Assembly (NCBI GenBank): GCA_016860845.1
Contig: BOKF01000017.1
Location: 105,061-169,060, forward strand
Length of the DNA stretch: 64,000 nucleotides
From: Chloroflexota bacterium
Lineage (GTDB): Bacteria > Chloroflexota > Anaerolineae > 4572-78 > J111
Reading direction: 5' to 3'
Shown here: positions 35,252 through 44,599 of the stretch, in pieces
Position numbering within the stretch: position 1 is the stretch's first letter
How the letters are laid out: each line of letters starts with the position of its first letter
Translations under genes and position numbers: made by a program
The notes under the pieces: generated by a model
What the model was told of the DNA's origin: nothing
Seen by the model: only the letters and a program-made list of their open reading frames with translations
Database searches by the model: none

Positions 35252-37072
35252 TTACTGCGGTTCCTGGATGTACCAGTCTTCCTGGTTCCAGCCAATCCCC
35301 AGGGCGGTCGGGATGATCCCCTGGACACGCTTGTTTTGAACACTATAGGCGCGCTGGTAGGCAATAAAGATGTAGGGCGAGTCCTCGGCAATGATCTGCT
35401 GAATCTGGCCATATTTTTGCTTGCGCACTCCGGTGTCGTAGGTGCCGCCGGCCTCTTTGAAGAGTGTTTCCATCTCTTTATTTACATAAGCAACCGAGTT
35501 GAGCGACGGAATATTTTCCTCGGCCCAAACCGTTGCGGCGGTTTGCGGCTCAGGAGTAGACCGCCAGCCACCCAGGAACATATCCCAGTCAGGCTCGGCT
35601 GATTGCAAAGCTTCCAGAAAACTGGCCCATTCCAATCCCTGAATTTCTACCTCGATCCCGATCTCGGCCAGGTAATCCTGAACGGTGACGGCGAACAACT
35701 GGGCCGTTTGGCTGGTATTGGGGCCAAAGAGAAACTTCAGCTTTAACTGCTGGCCGTTTTCATCGAGCATTTTGCCATCCTGAAGGGTATAACCGGCTTT
35801 GGCAAATTCCTCAACCGCTTTATCAGGATCATAATCGTAGCAGGGGACATCGGGGTTGTGCGCCCAGGAGGTTTCAGGATAGATGGAGCACATGCGCCTG
35901 GCCCGGCCCAGCCAGATTTCCTCGGTCAGCAGCTCTTTGTCAAGCGCATAACTTAACCCATGCCGGACATTAATATCATGCGTAGGAAAGCCCTCGCGCA
36001 TATTCAAGCCAATGTAGCTCCAACCGGCAGAGATAGGCCACCACTCATAAACATTGACATGATCCATCTCGCGGGCTTCTTTTAGTTGCTCCGGGGTCAG
36101 GGAAGACGTATCAACTTCGCCGGCCTTAAGCTTCTCGAAGGCCACGTCCTGGTTGGGCACAATTTCAATCGTGTAGTTGGTTATATTAGGCGCGCCGTAA
36201 TACCAGTAATTCTCGTTCGCCTCAAACGTGGCAAATTGGTCTCGCCGCCATTCGACCAGCTTATACGGGCCGGACACAATGCTGGGGCTGTTAATTTCCG
36301 GGTTTTTCTCAGGATCGCCCCAATCTAGCTTTTCCCAAATATGTTTGGGCAGGGGCGTCACAAAACCGGCAATCTGGCCCAAAGCAGGCGCATAAACCTC
36401 GTCAATTTTGGCCTGGATGGTGTAATCATCCAGGGCTTCATAAGATTTGATAAACTCGTATTGGGAGAGGTAAGGAAACTCGTTGTTGGGGTCAATCACC
36501 TGGTCAAAGGTCCATTTGTAGTCCTGGGCGGTGATGGGCTGGCCATCGCTCCATTTCATCCCCTTTCGAAGGTAAAAGGTGAAGGTCAGGCCATCTTCAG
36601 AAATCTCGTACTTTTCGGCCATGTAAGGCTCGTATTCCAGCGTCTTTTCATCCAGCTTCAGCAAAGAGCCGCTGTAGATCAAGCCTTGATAGGCCCCGGA
36701 GGTGGTATCATTGGTCAAATAAGGATGAAAGCTGACCGCATCGGAGGTATCTACATCATGATACTCACCGCCTCGCTTTGTCCGCGGCGTGCTCACATCT
36801 ACCTCGTCGGTGACAACGGTAATACCTTTCTGTTCTTTGGCAACGGAAACATCAGATTCCTGCACGGTCGGCGCAGCCTGGGATTCTTCCGTCGCTGCAA
36901 CTGCTTCTTCTGTGTCTTGGACTTCCGCCTCGGCCGACTGTTCGCTAACTTCCGCTTGAACCGGATCCTGCTCGGTGGGAACCTGGGCCGCGCCGGCGCT
37001 GCATTGAGCAGCAGTCAGGGCCAGAATCATCATTAATAAGGTCAACAACGACCAGCTATGCGTTTTCTGCAT
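35252..37072 (-). CDS. Peptide-binding lipoprotein, family 5 (copy 1)
   Basis: 606-residue family 5 solute-binding protein (DppA/OppA type) anchored by the lipobox LTAAQC after a hydrophobic signal. Conserved features include the family motif VSFHPYLTNDTTSGAYQG and KWSDGQPITAQDYKWTFDQV; a long Glu/Ala-rich linker separates the lipid anchor from the binding domain. The ATG at 37072 follows GGAG; a TTG one codon upstream is unlikely. The three tandem copies keep the same order of motifs, so they arose by duplication. Confidence 0.92.
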   Translation of the reverse strand: MQKTHSWSLLTLLMMILALTAAQCSAGAAQVPTEQDPVQAEVSEQSAEAEVQDTEEAVAATEESQAAPTVQESDVSVAKEQKGITVVTDEVDVSTPRTKRGGEYHDVDTSDAVSFHPYLTNDTTSGAYQGLIYSGSLLKLDEKTLEYEPYMAEKYEISEDGLTFTFYLRKGMKWSDGQPITAQDYKWTFDQVIDPNNEFPYLSQYEFIKSYEALDDYTIQAKIDEVYAPALGQIAGFVTPLPKHIWEKLDWGDPEKNPEINSPSIVSGPYKLVEWRRDQFATFEANENYWYYGAPNITNYTIEIVPNQDVAFEKLKAGEVDTSSLTPEQLKEAREMDHVNVYEWWPISAGWSYIGLNMREGFPTHDINVRHGLSYALDKELLTEEIWLGRARRMCSIYPETSWAHNPDVPCYDYDPDKAVEEFAKAGYTLQDGKMLDENGQQLKLKFLFGPNTSQTAQLFAVTVQDYLAEIGIEVEIQGLEWASFLEALQSAEPDWDMFLGGWRSTPEPQTAATVWAEENIPSLNSVAYVNKEMETLFKEAGGTYDTGVRKQKYGQIQQIIAEDSPYIFIAYQRAYSVQNKRVQGIIPTALGIGWNQEDWYIQEPQ

Positions 37073-37095
37073 CAATCTTCTCCTCCAATTCGTTC

Positions 37096-38934
37096 CTACT
37101 TGTCAACAATGTACCAATCCTCTTGATTCCAACCAATCCCCAGAGCGGTCGGGATGATTCCCTGGACCCGATCATTTTGGGCGCTGGCTCTTTTACGATA
37201 GGAAATGATAATGTAAGGCGAATCTTCCGCGATGAGTTCCTGGACTGCGGCGTATTTTTCCTTGCGCACCCCGATGTCGTACGTGGCGGCGGCCTCTTCA
37301 AAAAGCTCCTCCATCTCTTTATTGACGTAGGCAACCGCGTTCAGTTCAGGAATATTTTCTTCGGCCCAAACGGTTGCTTGGGAATGGGGTTCGATGCCCG
37401 ACTGCCAGCCGCCCAGGAACATATCCCAGCTCGGATTTTCGGCTTCGGTGGCTTCAAGGAAGCTGGCCCATTCCAGGCCCTCAACTTCCACCTCAATCCC
37501 CACCTTTTTGAGGTCGCCTTGAATTGTGACCGCAATCAGCTCCGCGGTAGGGCTGGTATTGGGGCCGTAAAGGAACTTCAGTTTAAGCTGTTCCCCCTTT
37601 TCATTGACCAATTTATCATCCTTTAAGGTGTAGCCGGCCTCGGCAAATTCGGCCAGAGCCTTATCGGGATCGTACTCATAGCAAGGCACATCGGGGTTGT
37701 GCGCCCAGGTGGTCGGCGGATAAATGGTACAGAGCCGCCTGGCCTGGCCCAGCCAGACTTCGTCGGTGAGGAGCTGCTTGTCAATGGCGTAATTCAGGCC
37801 GTGGCGGATGTTGATGTCATGGGTAGGAAAGCCCTCGCGCATGTTCAGGCCGATGTAGCTCCAAACAGACTGAGCCGGCCACCATTCGTAGACGGTGACA
37901 TTCTCCAGGGTACGGGCTTCTTGCAGTTGTTCCGGCGTCATCGTAGAGCTGTCAGTTTCGCCGCTTTTGAGCTTTTCAAAGGCTACATCCTGGTCGGGCA
38001 CAATCTCAATAATGTATTTTTGGATATTGGGCGAGCCGTGATACCAATAGTTAGGATTGGCCTCAAAAACAGCGTACTGGTCGCGCTTCCACTCGACCAG
38101 TTTGTAGGGGCCGGAAACGACCGAAGGGTTATTGATTTCGGGATTCTTTTCCGGGTCGCTCCAATCCAGTTTTTCCCAGATATGTTTGGGCAGCGGGGTA
38201 ATGAACTCAGCTAGATTGACGATGGCCGGAGCGTGAATCTGTTTTATCTTGGCCTGAATCGTGTAATCGTCTAAAGCCTCATAAGACTCGACAAAGTCAA
38301 TCTGAGAAAGATAAGGATACTCATTATCAGGATTAACCACCTGGTCATAGGTCCATTTGAAATCCTGGGCGGTAAGCGGCTTACCATCGGACCATTTGAG
38401 GTCCTTGCGCAGATAGAAAGTAAAGGTCAAACCATCTTCAGAGATTTCATACTTTTCGGCCATATACGGCTTGTATTCCAGGGTGTTCTCATCCGGCTCG
38501 AGCAAAGAAGATGAGTAAACCAAACCCTGATATTCCCATGAAGAAGCATCGGAGGTCAGGTAAGGATGGAAACTCACCGCATCCGACGAGGACACGGTGC
38601 GATACTCACCGCCCAATTTGGTGCGCGGTGTGCTGACATCGGGTTCGTCGGTGGTAAAAACGCTGCCGCCAACCACTTCCTCGGCCAGTTTGTTTTCGGC
38701 GTCAATTACCGACGGTTCAGCTTCAGTGGCAGCCGAATTGTTTTCTTCGACAGCCTCGGCTTCTGCCGCCGTTTCCGTGGCAGGTTGGGCCTCAGCCGCG
38801 CTTTCCACCGGGGTGGATTGGGCCTCTTGCGGGGCTGGAGCTACCGTCGGCGCTGCGCCACATTGGGCGGCGGTTAGAGCTAGAACCGCTATCAGGAGCG
38901 CCAACATCCCCCCTTTATAAATTGTCTTCTTCAT
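37096..38934 (-). CDS. Peptide-binding lipoprotein, family 5 (copy 2)
   Basis: 612 residues, a paralogue of the neighbours with signal sequence, lipobox LTAAQC and Ala/Glu-rich linker. Motifs KWSDGKPLTAQDFKWTYDQV and VEWKRDQYAVFEANPNYWYHG are close to copy 1. It starts 206 nt after copy 3 and its stop is 23 nt before the start of copy 1. The ATG follows a GGGAGAAG site. Ligand unknown; differing copies probably bind different peptides or oligosaccharides. Confidence 0.92.
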   Translation of the reverse strand: MKKTIYKGGMLALLIAVLALTAAQCGAAPTVAPAPQEAQSTPVESAAEAQPATETAAEAEAVEENNSAATEAEPSVIDAENKLAEEVVGGSVFTTDEPDVSTPRTKLGGEYRTVSSSDAVSFHPYLTSDASSWEYQGLVYSSSLLEPDENTLEYKPYMAEKYEISEDGLTFTFYLRKDLKWSDGKPLTAQDFKWTYDQVVNPDNEYPYLSQIDFVESYEALDDYTIQAKIKQIHAPAIVNLAEFITPLPKHIWEKLDWSDPEKNPEINNPSVVSGPYKLVEWKRDQYAVFEANPNYWYHGSPNIQKYIIEIVPDQDVAFEKLKSGETDSSTMTPEQLQEARTLENVTVYEWWPAQSVWSYIGLNMREGFPTHDINIRHGLNYAIDKQLLTDEVWLGQARRLCTIYPPTTWAHNPDVPCYEYDPDKALAEFAEAGYTLKDDKLVNEKGEQLKLKFLYGPNTSPTAELIAVTIQGDLKKVGIEVEVEGLEWASFLEATEAENPSWDMFLGGWQSGIEPHSQATVWAEENIPELNAVAYVNKEMEELFEEAAATYDIGVRKEKYAAVQELIAEDSPYIIISYRKRASAQNDRVQGIIPTALGIGWNQEDWYIVDK

Positions 38935-39140
38935 GCCTTATCTTCTCCCTTAAAACCAATTACAGAACTTTTACGCGGTGGGTGGGAAAGCCCTCCCTAA
39001 ATCCCTCCCAAAGAGAGGGACTTAAGCTAATTCTCTCCCCTGTGGGCGACTGGAAGGAGGTTAGAGGGAGGCAAACCTTCAACTGCGTAACTCCGTCAAT
39101 TAGACGAGGAGTCCAAAGTGTGCTTTGGACTCCTCATTTT
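38935..39140. other. Repeat-filled gap between binding-protein copies 3 and 2
   Basis: 206 nt without a gene. It contains CCCTCCCTAAATCCCTCCC and related C-rich units (about 38990-39070), and a 13-bp hairpin at 39106-39135 (separate entry). Confidence 0.6.
39106..39135. repeat. Perfect hairpin GAGGAGTCCAAAG/CTTTGGACTCCTC
   Basis: Thirteen-bp perfect arms with a 4-nt loop, five nt after the copy 3 stop (minus strand). On the plus strand it is followed by ATTTTTC. The core GTCCAAAG/CTTTGGAC is shared with the terminator at 32960. It may cause partial termination so that copy 3 exceeds copies 2 and 1. Confidence 0.7.
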
Positions 39141-40970
39141 TCACGGTGTTTCCTCAATATACCAATCTTCCGAATTCCAGCCAATCCCAACCGGCTTTGG
39201 ATCTATGCCTTTAATGCGATTGTTCTCGCCAGACCAGGCCTTACGATAGTAAAGGAAGATGTAGGGCGAGTCTTCGGCAATAATTTTTTGAATTTCCTGG
39301 TATTTCTGTTTGCGGAAATCAAGATCACAGGTTCCCGCGCCGCCGCCGGCTTCAGTAAACAGTTTTTCGACATCTTGGTTAACATAAGCCACCGAGTTCA
39401 GATCCGGGATCCCTTCTTCGGACCAAATCAGAAACATGGCATGCGGCTCGATGGTCGAGTTCCAGGCGGCGATGAACATGTCCCAATCTACTTCCTGCTT
39501 ATTCTTGGCTTCCAGGAAAGCGGAATATTCCAGAGGTTGAATTTCTACCTCGATCCCAATATCGGCCAGATAATCCTGGACGCTCACGGCAATCAATTCA
39601 CCCGTCTGGCTGGGATGGCCATACATCAACTTCAGCTTTAACGGCTCACCCTGTTTATCCACCATAGTTCCATCTTGAAGGGTATAGCCGGCCTCGGCAA
39701 ATGCGGCAATAGCCTTTTCCTGGTCATAGTCATAACAAGGCAGGTCAGGATTGTAGACCCAGGAAGTGTCAGGGTAAGGGCCGCACATCCGTTTGGCGTT
39801 GCCTTTGTAGACTTCCTCGGTCAGTAAATCCTTGTCAATGGCATAGTTGAGACCGTGGCGCACGTTGATGTCGTGGGTGGGGAAACCTTCGCGCATGTTC
39901 AGGCCGATATAGGTCCAGGTAGCGGCGGCAGGCCACCACTCGTAAACGGTGATATTGTCGAGTTTTTTGGCTTCTTCCAGGTTTTCCGGGGTAATAATGC
40001 CGGTGTCGGTTTCGCCCTTCTTCATCTTTTCGTAGGCAATATCCTGATCGGGCACAATTTCGATAGATTGGCGGGTAATGTTGGGCGGGCCGTGATACCA
40101 GAAGTTCTCATTAGCTTCAAACAAAGCATACTGATCCCGTTTCCATTCCGCCAGTTTGTAAGCGCCGGAAACAACGGTGGGATGGTTAATTTCAGGATTC
40201 TTCTCCGGATCGCTCCAGTCTAATTTTTCCCAGATATGTTTTGGCAGGGGGGTGATAAAATCAATCTGGCCCAGGGCGGGACAGTAGAGTTCATCAATTT
40301 TCATCTGGATGGTGTAATCGTCAAGAGCTTCATAAGAGGTTACAAAGTCAAACTGAGAGAGGTAGGGATATTCATTTTTCGGGTCAATTACCTGGTCATA
40401 CGTCCACTTGTAATCGTGCGCGGTGATCGGTTGGCCGTCACTCCACTTCAAATCTTTACGCAGTTTGAAGGTATAGGTCAGGCCATCCTCGGAAACAGAA
40501 TAACTTTCCGCCGCGTAAGGTTCCCATTCTAACGTATTTTCATCTATAGTAATCAGGTCACCGCTGTAAACCATGCCCTGGTAGCCGCGAGAGCCGGCAT
40601 CGGTGACCATATAAGGATGGAAGCTAACCGCATCGGAGGTGGACACGTCCCGATATTCCCCGCCAAATTTGCTGCGGGGGGCGCTGACATCCGGCTCGTC
40701 CGTGACGGTGGTGATGCCCGTCTCAGCTTTGGCTTGGGATATTTCTGACTCCTGGACAACTTGCAGGGAGTCATCAGCCGCGGCTTCTTCTGTCGCAGCT
40801 TTAGCTGCCGGTTGTTCAGTTTCTTCGTTCGCCAGCTCGGTCTTGGCAGTCGTAGGGGTCGGAGCAGGCTCTTCTACCACCGGGGCTGCGCCGCATTGGG
40901 CGGCTAACAGGGCAACCGTTACAACCAAAATTAATAACAGCCACCCTTTTGGGTAGGTCATCTTCTTCAT
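39141..40970 (-). CDS. Peptide-binding lipoprotein, family 5 (copy 3)
   Basis: 609 residues, first gene of the transporter run. Signal sequence with LLAAQC lipobox, Thr/Ala/Glu linker, and the family motif VSFHPYMVTDAGSRGYQG. GGAGGAG is 10 nt before the ATG. A TATAAT on the minus strand at 40999-40994, without a strong -35, could give a very short leader. It has a CDLDFRKQKYQEI C-terminal region slightly different from copies 1 and 2. Confidence 0.92.
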   Translation of the reverse strand: MKKMTYPKGWLLLILVVTVALLAAQCGAAPVVEEPAPTPTTAKTELANEETEQPAAKAATEEAAADDSLQVVQESEISQAKAETGITTVTDEPDVSAPRSKFGGEYRDVSTSDAVSFHPYMVTDAGSRGYQGMVYSGDLITIDENTLEWEPYAAESYSVSEDGLTYTFKLRKDLKWSDGQPITAHDYKWTYDQVIDPKNEYPYLSQFDFVTSYEALDDYTIQMKIDELYCPALGQIDFITPLPKHIWEKLDWSDPEKNPEINHPTVVSGAYKLAEWKRDQYALFEANENFWYHGPPNITRQSIEIVPDQDIAYEKMKKGETDTGIITPENLEEAKKLDNITVYEWWPAAATWTYIGLNMREGFPTHDINVRHGLNYAIDKDLLTEEVYKGNAKRMCGPYPDTSWVYNPDLPCYDYDQEKAIAAFAEAGYTLQDGTMVDKQGEPLKLKLMYGHPSQTGELIAVSVQDYLADIGIEVEIQPLEYSAFLEAKNKQEVDWDMFIAAWNSTIEPHAMFLIWSEEGIPDLNSVAYVNQDVEKLFTEAGGGAGTCDLDFRKQKYQEIQKIIAEDSPYIFLYYRKAWSGENNRIKGIDPKPVGIGWNSEDWYIEETP

Positions 40971-41011
40971 CGAGACGTTTCTCCTCCTTCGAAATTATAG
41001 ACGTATAGTTC

Positions 41012-41069
41012 GTAGTAACGACTTGAGTCGTTTTCAACCTGGCGGCTGTGCGACTGAAGCCGTTACTAC
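41012..41069. repeat. Imperfect palindrome upstream of the binding proteins
   Basis: Arms GTAGTAACGACTTGAGTCG and CGACTGAAGCCGTTACTAC, two mismatches, between binding-protein copy 3 and the next gene. A hairpin-forming dispersed repeat by appearance. Confidence 0.65.
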
Positions 41070-41105
41070 AAGCCGGTGGACACCTTTCCCCCAGGTGTCT
41101 GGATT

Positions 41106-43412
41106 TTAATTACCATCAGGCGTCGGTTCGGCGGTGCCTTCAGGTGTAGGTTCGGCAGTACCCTCAGGAGTCGGTTCCCCGGTTCCCTCCGGCGTTGGCT
41201 CAGCAGTCCCCTCTGGGCTGGGTTCAAAGGGTTGATAATCCTCTTCAGCGGGCAGCGGCAAGGGTGTGCGGCTAAACCAGTTCAGCGTATTGGCCACCAG
41301 CAGGTCGCGCTGCTCGGCGGGCAACCAGTAAATCGGGAAGGCATAGTAGGCAACTTTGGAGCGTTCGTCCTCGTAAGCAATAACCGAGGCTGCGCCCGCC
41401 TGGTCGCTGTCGGGGCCACGCTTAAAGATGACCCGCGCATCGGCCGTGTTATTGACCACATCCGGTTCTATCTCCGCACTGCCGGAGACAGCATCGGAAA
41501 AGGAAATGACTGTCCCTTCGGCAAAACCTTTGGCCAGCGGATGATCGGGCAAAGTAAGTTCAAGATCACTTTGCGGAGCAAAATCCAGGTAATCGGCGTG
41601 AGCCACATTTGTCAAAAAGTCGGTGTGGTCCCAATCAAAACCGATAGAGGCTCCCGATAGGACCAGATTACCCCCCAGCTCGATATACTTGGACAGCAGG
41701 GCCGCATCTTCCTCGCTAATACTGTCATCCCAGTAGTCACCGGTGGTCCAGATGATGGCATCATATTCAAGCAGTTCATCCACATCGGGCGAACCTTTTT
41801 CCGAGATAACCCAACTATCAACATTGTAAGTGCCGCTCAAAGCCTCGGTAAACTCAACCAGCCCGGTTTCCTCAACCTCCCGGGGCCGCCCCATATCCCC
41901 CGCAACCACCAGGACCTTATCAATCCGCTTGCTGCGCAGGCTGGGCGGCAACTGGCCATCCGGTTCTTGCGTTTGGCACACCGCGATGGTATTGCTCAAC
42001 CGGCACTCTCCCAGCCTGTTTTCAAAGAGCAGATCAAAGGCGTCGGCATTGGTGGTCGGCGTGTCGGACAGGATAATCAACACGTTTCGCCCATCCTTTT
42101 GATCCAGGTAAAAGAGGGTCGAGCCGCCCCGTTCCAACTCGCCGACTCCTTCAATCCGAATGCGCCCGGAAACAAAACGATCTTCTTCGTTGGGCGGCGC
42201 ATCCGTCACAGCTTCTTCTTCCTTGTGGGTCAACTCACTGGCCGGCTTGTCCACCACGTCTTCCTCGTCAAGACCGAGGATGGTGATCCCGCCGTCGGCC
42301 AGAAAATCTTTGACGGGTTCGGCCTCGTCAAAACGACCGACAAAGATGACATCGTTTTTGTCGCCGATTTTATCGGTAAAAGTGACGGTGTGCTCATTTC
42401 TTTCCAGGAATTCTTTAAGCTTGACCGAATTGTTAAACTGGCTGTTGAGCACCAGGCTGTTGTCAAAGACCACGTCAACAGCGGGATTCATAAAGAAGGG
42501 AAAGTCTTTCAATTCGAAGTCGCGCTTGCCACCGGTCAGAAAATCGGCAATATTGGTAATGAATGTGCCGTTGCTTTCGGCGGCGCTGTAGGGTTCGCCC
42601 AGGAAGGTGAGATCGCCAATGGCCAGCACCTGGTCATCAGTAGTCAGGGCAGCGGCGGCCATCATCCGTCCCCCCTCGCTGATGCTGGAGTGGGTTGTTT
42701 CGTCGCCCAGAATAATTTCATGACCGGGAGCGTTAATCGAGTTGCCGCCATAGAAGATGACTTTACTAGTCTCGTCCAGCCCTTTGGTTAAGGGGCTTTC
42801 CTTGAAGTTAGCGTAGACCACGTTCCGATAGTTGTTATCGTTGTTGGTCAGGCTGTAGAGATAGTCGTTGGCGTAAATGATACCAAAAGCTCCGGCAATA
42901 CTATTGAGGGCTTCAACCACCACGGTGCGGGTGGGATCGCCAATAATCAGCACCCGGCCGCCCTTTTGCACAAAGTTCTTAATCTCGGCGATTTCTTCAG
43001 GGGTATATTCGACGCGAGGCAGGGGCAGGATCAAGGCATGGGCGTAGCGGAGTTTGTCGGCCAAAGGCGAAACTGTATCTTCGCTATCACTGCTCGCCTC
43101 ATCATCAATAGATGTGTCCAGAATAATCTCATAACTAAAGCCACGGCTGACAATTTTGGAGAAAAGGACGTTAAGTTCCTCGATGTAGAGCGCGTTGCTG
43201 TGAGTATAATCAACCGCAACCACGCCCTTGCTAAGCGTGGGATTGTCCACCGCTTCCAGGCGGGCTGATTTAGCAAAGGCTTTAAAGTCAGAAGTCGGCA
43301 GTTCAGGGGAATGGGCGGCGTAACTAGCGCCGAAGCCGCCGTAATAGAACAGGCGGCCCCCCACCACAGCCAAAATGACGACCAGGGGAATAATCCAGAA
43401 TAGTTTGCGCAT
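41106..43412 (-). CDS. DUF4350-like membrane-anchored protein with PEGT tail
   Basis: 768 residues. An N-terminal membrane anchor (LFWIIPLVVILAVVGGRLFYY) precedes an extracytoplasmic region with several glutamine-amidotransferase-like folds (IKNFVQKGGRVLIIGDP, FLADGGITILGLD, LSKYIELGGNLVLSG), resembling DUF4350/GldG-type proteins. The C-terminus is a repeat of PEGTAEPT (about four copies, 24-nt DNA units near 41110-41220). ATG at 43412, two codons after the SppA stop; a TTG at 43415 is the alternative. The pair with SppA looks like an operon. Function unknown, possibly surface-protein turnover. Confidence 0.75.
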   Translation of the reverse strand: MRKLFWIIPLVVILAVVGGRLFYYGGFGASYAAHSPELPTSDFKAFAKSARLEAVDNPTLSKGVVAVDYTHSNALYIEELNVLFSKIVSRGFSYEIILDTSIDDEASSDSEDTVSPLADKLRYAHALILPLPRVEYTPEEIAEIKNFVQKGGRVLIIGDPTRTVVVEALNSIAGAFGIIYANDYLYSLTNNDNNYRNVVYANFKESPLTKGLDETSKVIFYGGNSINAPGHEIILGDETTHSSISEGGRMMAAAALTTDDQVLAIGDLTFLGEPYSAAESNGTFITNIADFLTGGKRDFELKDFPFFMNPAVDVVFDNSLVLNSQFNNSVKLKEFLERNEHTVTFTDKIGDKNDVIFVGRFDEAEPVKDFLADGGITILGLDEEDVVDKPASELTHKEEEAVTDAPPNEEDRFVSGRIRIEGVGELERGGSTLFYLDQKDGRNVLIILSDTPTTNADAFDLLFENRLGECRLSNTIAVCQTQEPDGQLPPSLRSKRIDKVLVVAGDMGRPREVEETGLVEFTEALSGTYNVDSWVISEKGSPDVDELLEYDAIIWTTGDYWDDSISEEDAALLSKYIELGGNLVLSGASIGFDWDHTDFLTNVAHADYLDFAPQSDLELTLPDHPLAKGFAEGTVISFSDAVSGSAEIEPDVVNNTADARVIFKRGPDSDQAGAASVIAYEDERSKVAYYAFPIYWLPAEQRDLLVANTLNWFSRTPLPLPAEEDYQPFEPSPEGTAEPTPEGTGEPTPEGTAEPTPEGTAEPTPDGN

Positions 43413-43415
43413 CAA

Positions 43416-44321
43416 TTACTCCAGCGGGATATAGAGTTGATAAAAGGAGGGCCACCGAGTGCTCTCGGTCGAGAGGTCAATCTCAGGCTGCTGATCCAAC
43501 GCTTCATAAACTTTTAAGGCTGTTTCATATTGGGCCGTGTTCTGCACTGAAGCCAGGTATTCATCCCGCACATTGACCACTTCGTAATTTTTTAAACCGG
43601 CCAGTTCGGCTGCGCGATCAATAGCGTCCAGCTTCGAGCCGATTTCGTCAATCAACCCGTACTCCTTAGCCTCAAGACCCACCCACAGTTCGCCGGTGGC
43701 CACTTCATCGGCAGAAAGCTTCAGCTCGTTGGGAGCGGCGCCGCGCTCCGCAACCACACTGTCTCTAAAGTTGGCGTAGAGCAAGTCTAACTTTTGGACT
43801 ACGCCGGTAGCGCTAAAGGCTGTTGCCTTGAAGGGGCCGGTCGTAATAAAATCTTCGCTCAAGACTTCGGGGGCAGGCAGGCCGACAATAACCCCGATAT
43901 TGCCGATGAAGGAGGCCGGCTTGGCATAAATCTCGCTGGCTGCGACCGCAATCTGATAGGCCGCACTGGCCGCCAGAATATCCACACTGGCCACAACCGG
44001 TTTTTCATCGCGCAGTTTCCGCATTTGATAGTAAATGTCGTGTCCCGACGAAGCGCCGCCGCCCGGGCTGTTCACCATCACCACCACCGCTTTGATGTCG
44101 CGCGCTTTGCGGGCGTAATTGATTTCCTGTGACATAGCATCAACCAGGGGACCGCCGACCTGGGTATCTAAATAGATAATTCCAACCTTAGGAGTCGGGA
44201 TGAGGGCCACGGCCAGATAGTAGCCGGCCACCAGGGCAATTACAATCAGAATGGCCCAGATAACTACCCTCTGCACAACTCGCTCCACCGATCTACTGCC
44301 TTCTTCGTGCGTTTGAGTCAT
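43416..44321 (-). CDS. sppA: Signal peptide peptidase SppA-like S49 protease
   Basis: 301-residue membrane-anchored serine protease (one N-terminal hydrophobic helix). The oxyanion region VNSPGGGASSGHDIYY and the nucleophile region VDILAASAAYQIA (Ser in ASAAY, normally ASGGY) are in order; the general-base Lys is not certain. Family members degrade leftover signal peptides and cut membrane proteins. It is immediately upstream of the DUF4350-like gene and 278 nt from the methyltransferase. The gene starts at ATG 44321 after an AGGAGG-type site. Confidence 0.88.
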   Translation of the reverse strand: MTQTHEEGSRSVERVVQRVVIWAILIVIALVAGYYLAVALIPTPKVGIIYLDTQVGGPLVDAMSQEINYARKARDIKAVVVMVNSPGGGASSGHDIYYQMRKLRDEKPVVASVDILAASAAYQIAVAASEIYAKPASFIGNIGVIVGLPAPEVLSEDFITTGPFKATAFSATGVVQKLDLLYANFRDSVVAERGAAPNELKLSADEVATGELWVGLEAKEYGLIDEIGSKLDAIDRAAELAGLKNYEVVNVRDEYLASVQNTAQYETALKVYEALDQQPEIDLSTESTRWPSFYQLYIPLE

Positions 44322-44599
44322 AGTACCTCCTCAGGAACATGGCACGTTGCATGCTTCACTACGAGTTATTACTGTATTGTGTAACCTATATTATACACGC
44401 TCCAATAATAGTGACGAAATAACACGTTCCTTAGCCACATAACCCGGCTTGATTGGCGTGTCAATATTGGCTGATAATGTAATCTTTCAAGAGAAAATGT
44501 CAAGTGAGGATTGCAGCAAGCATAGCATGAGTAGATGAATGTATCCTTAGAGATTACTCAAGGGGATTAGACATGTGCCGCAGCAGGGGTATGCGCACC
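44322..44599. other. Intergenic region downstream of the methyltransferase
   Basis: 278 nt. On the minus strand, TATAAT near 44390 with a weak -35 may be the sppA promoter. No gene, RNA or clear repeat seen. Confidence 0.4.
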
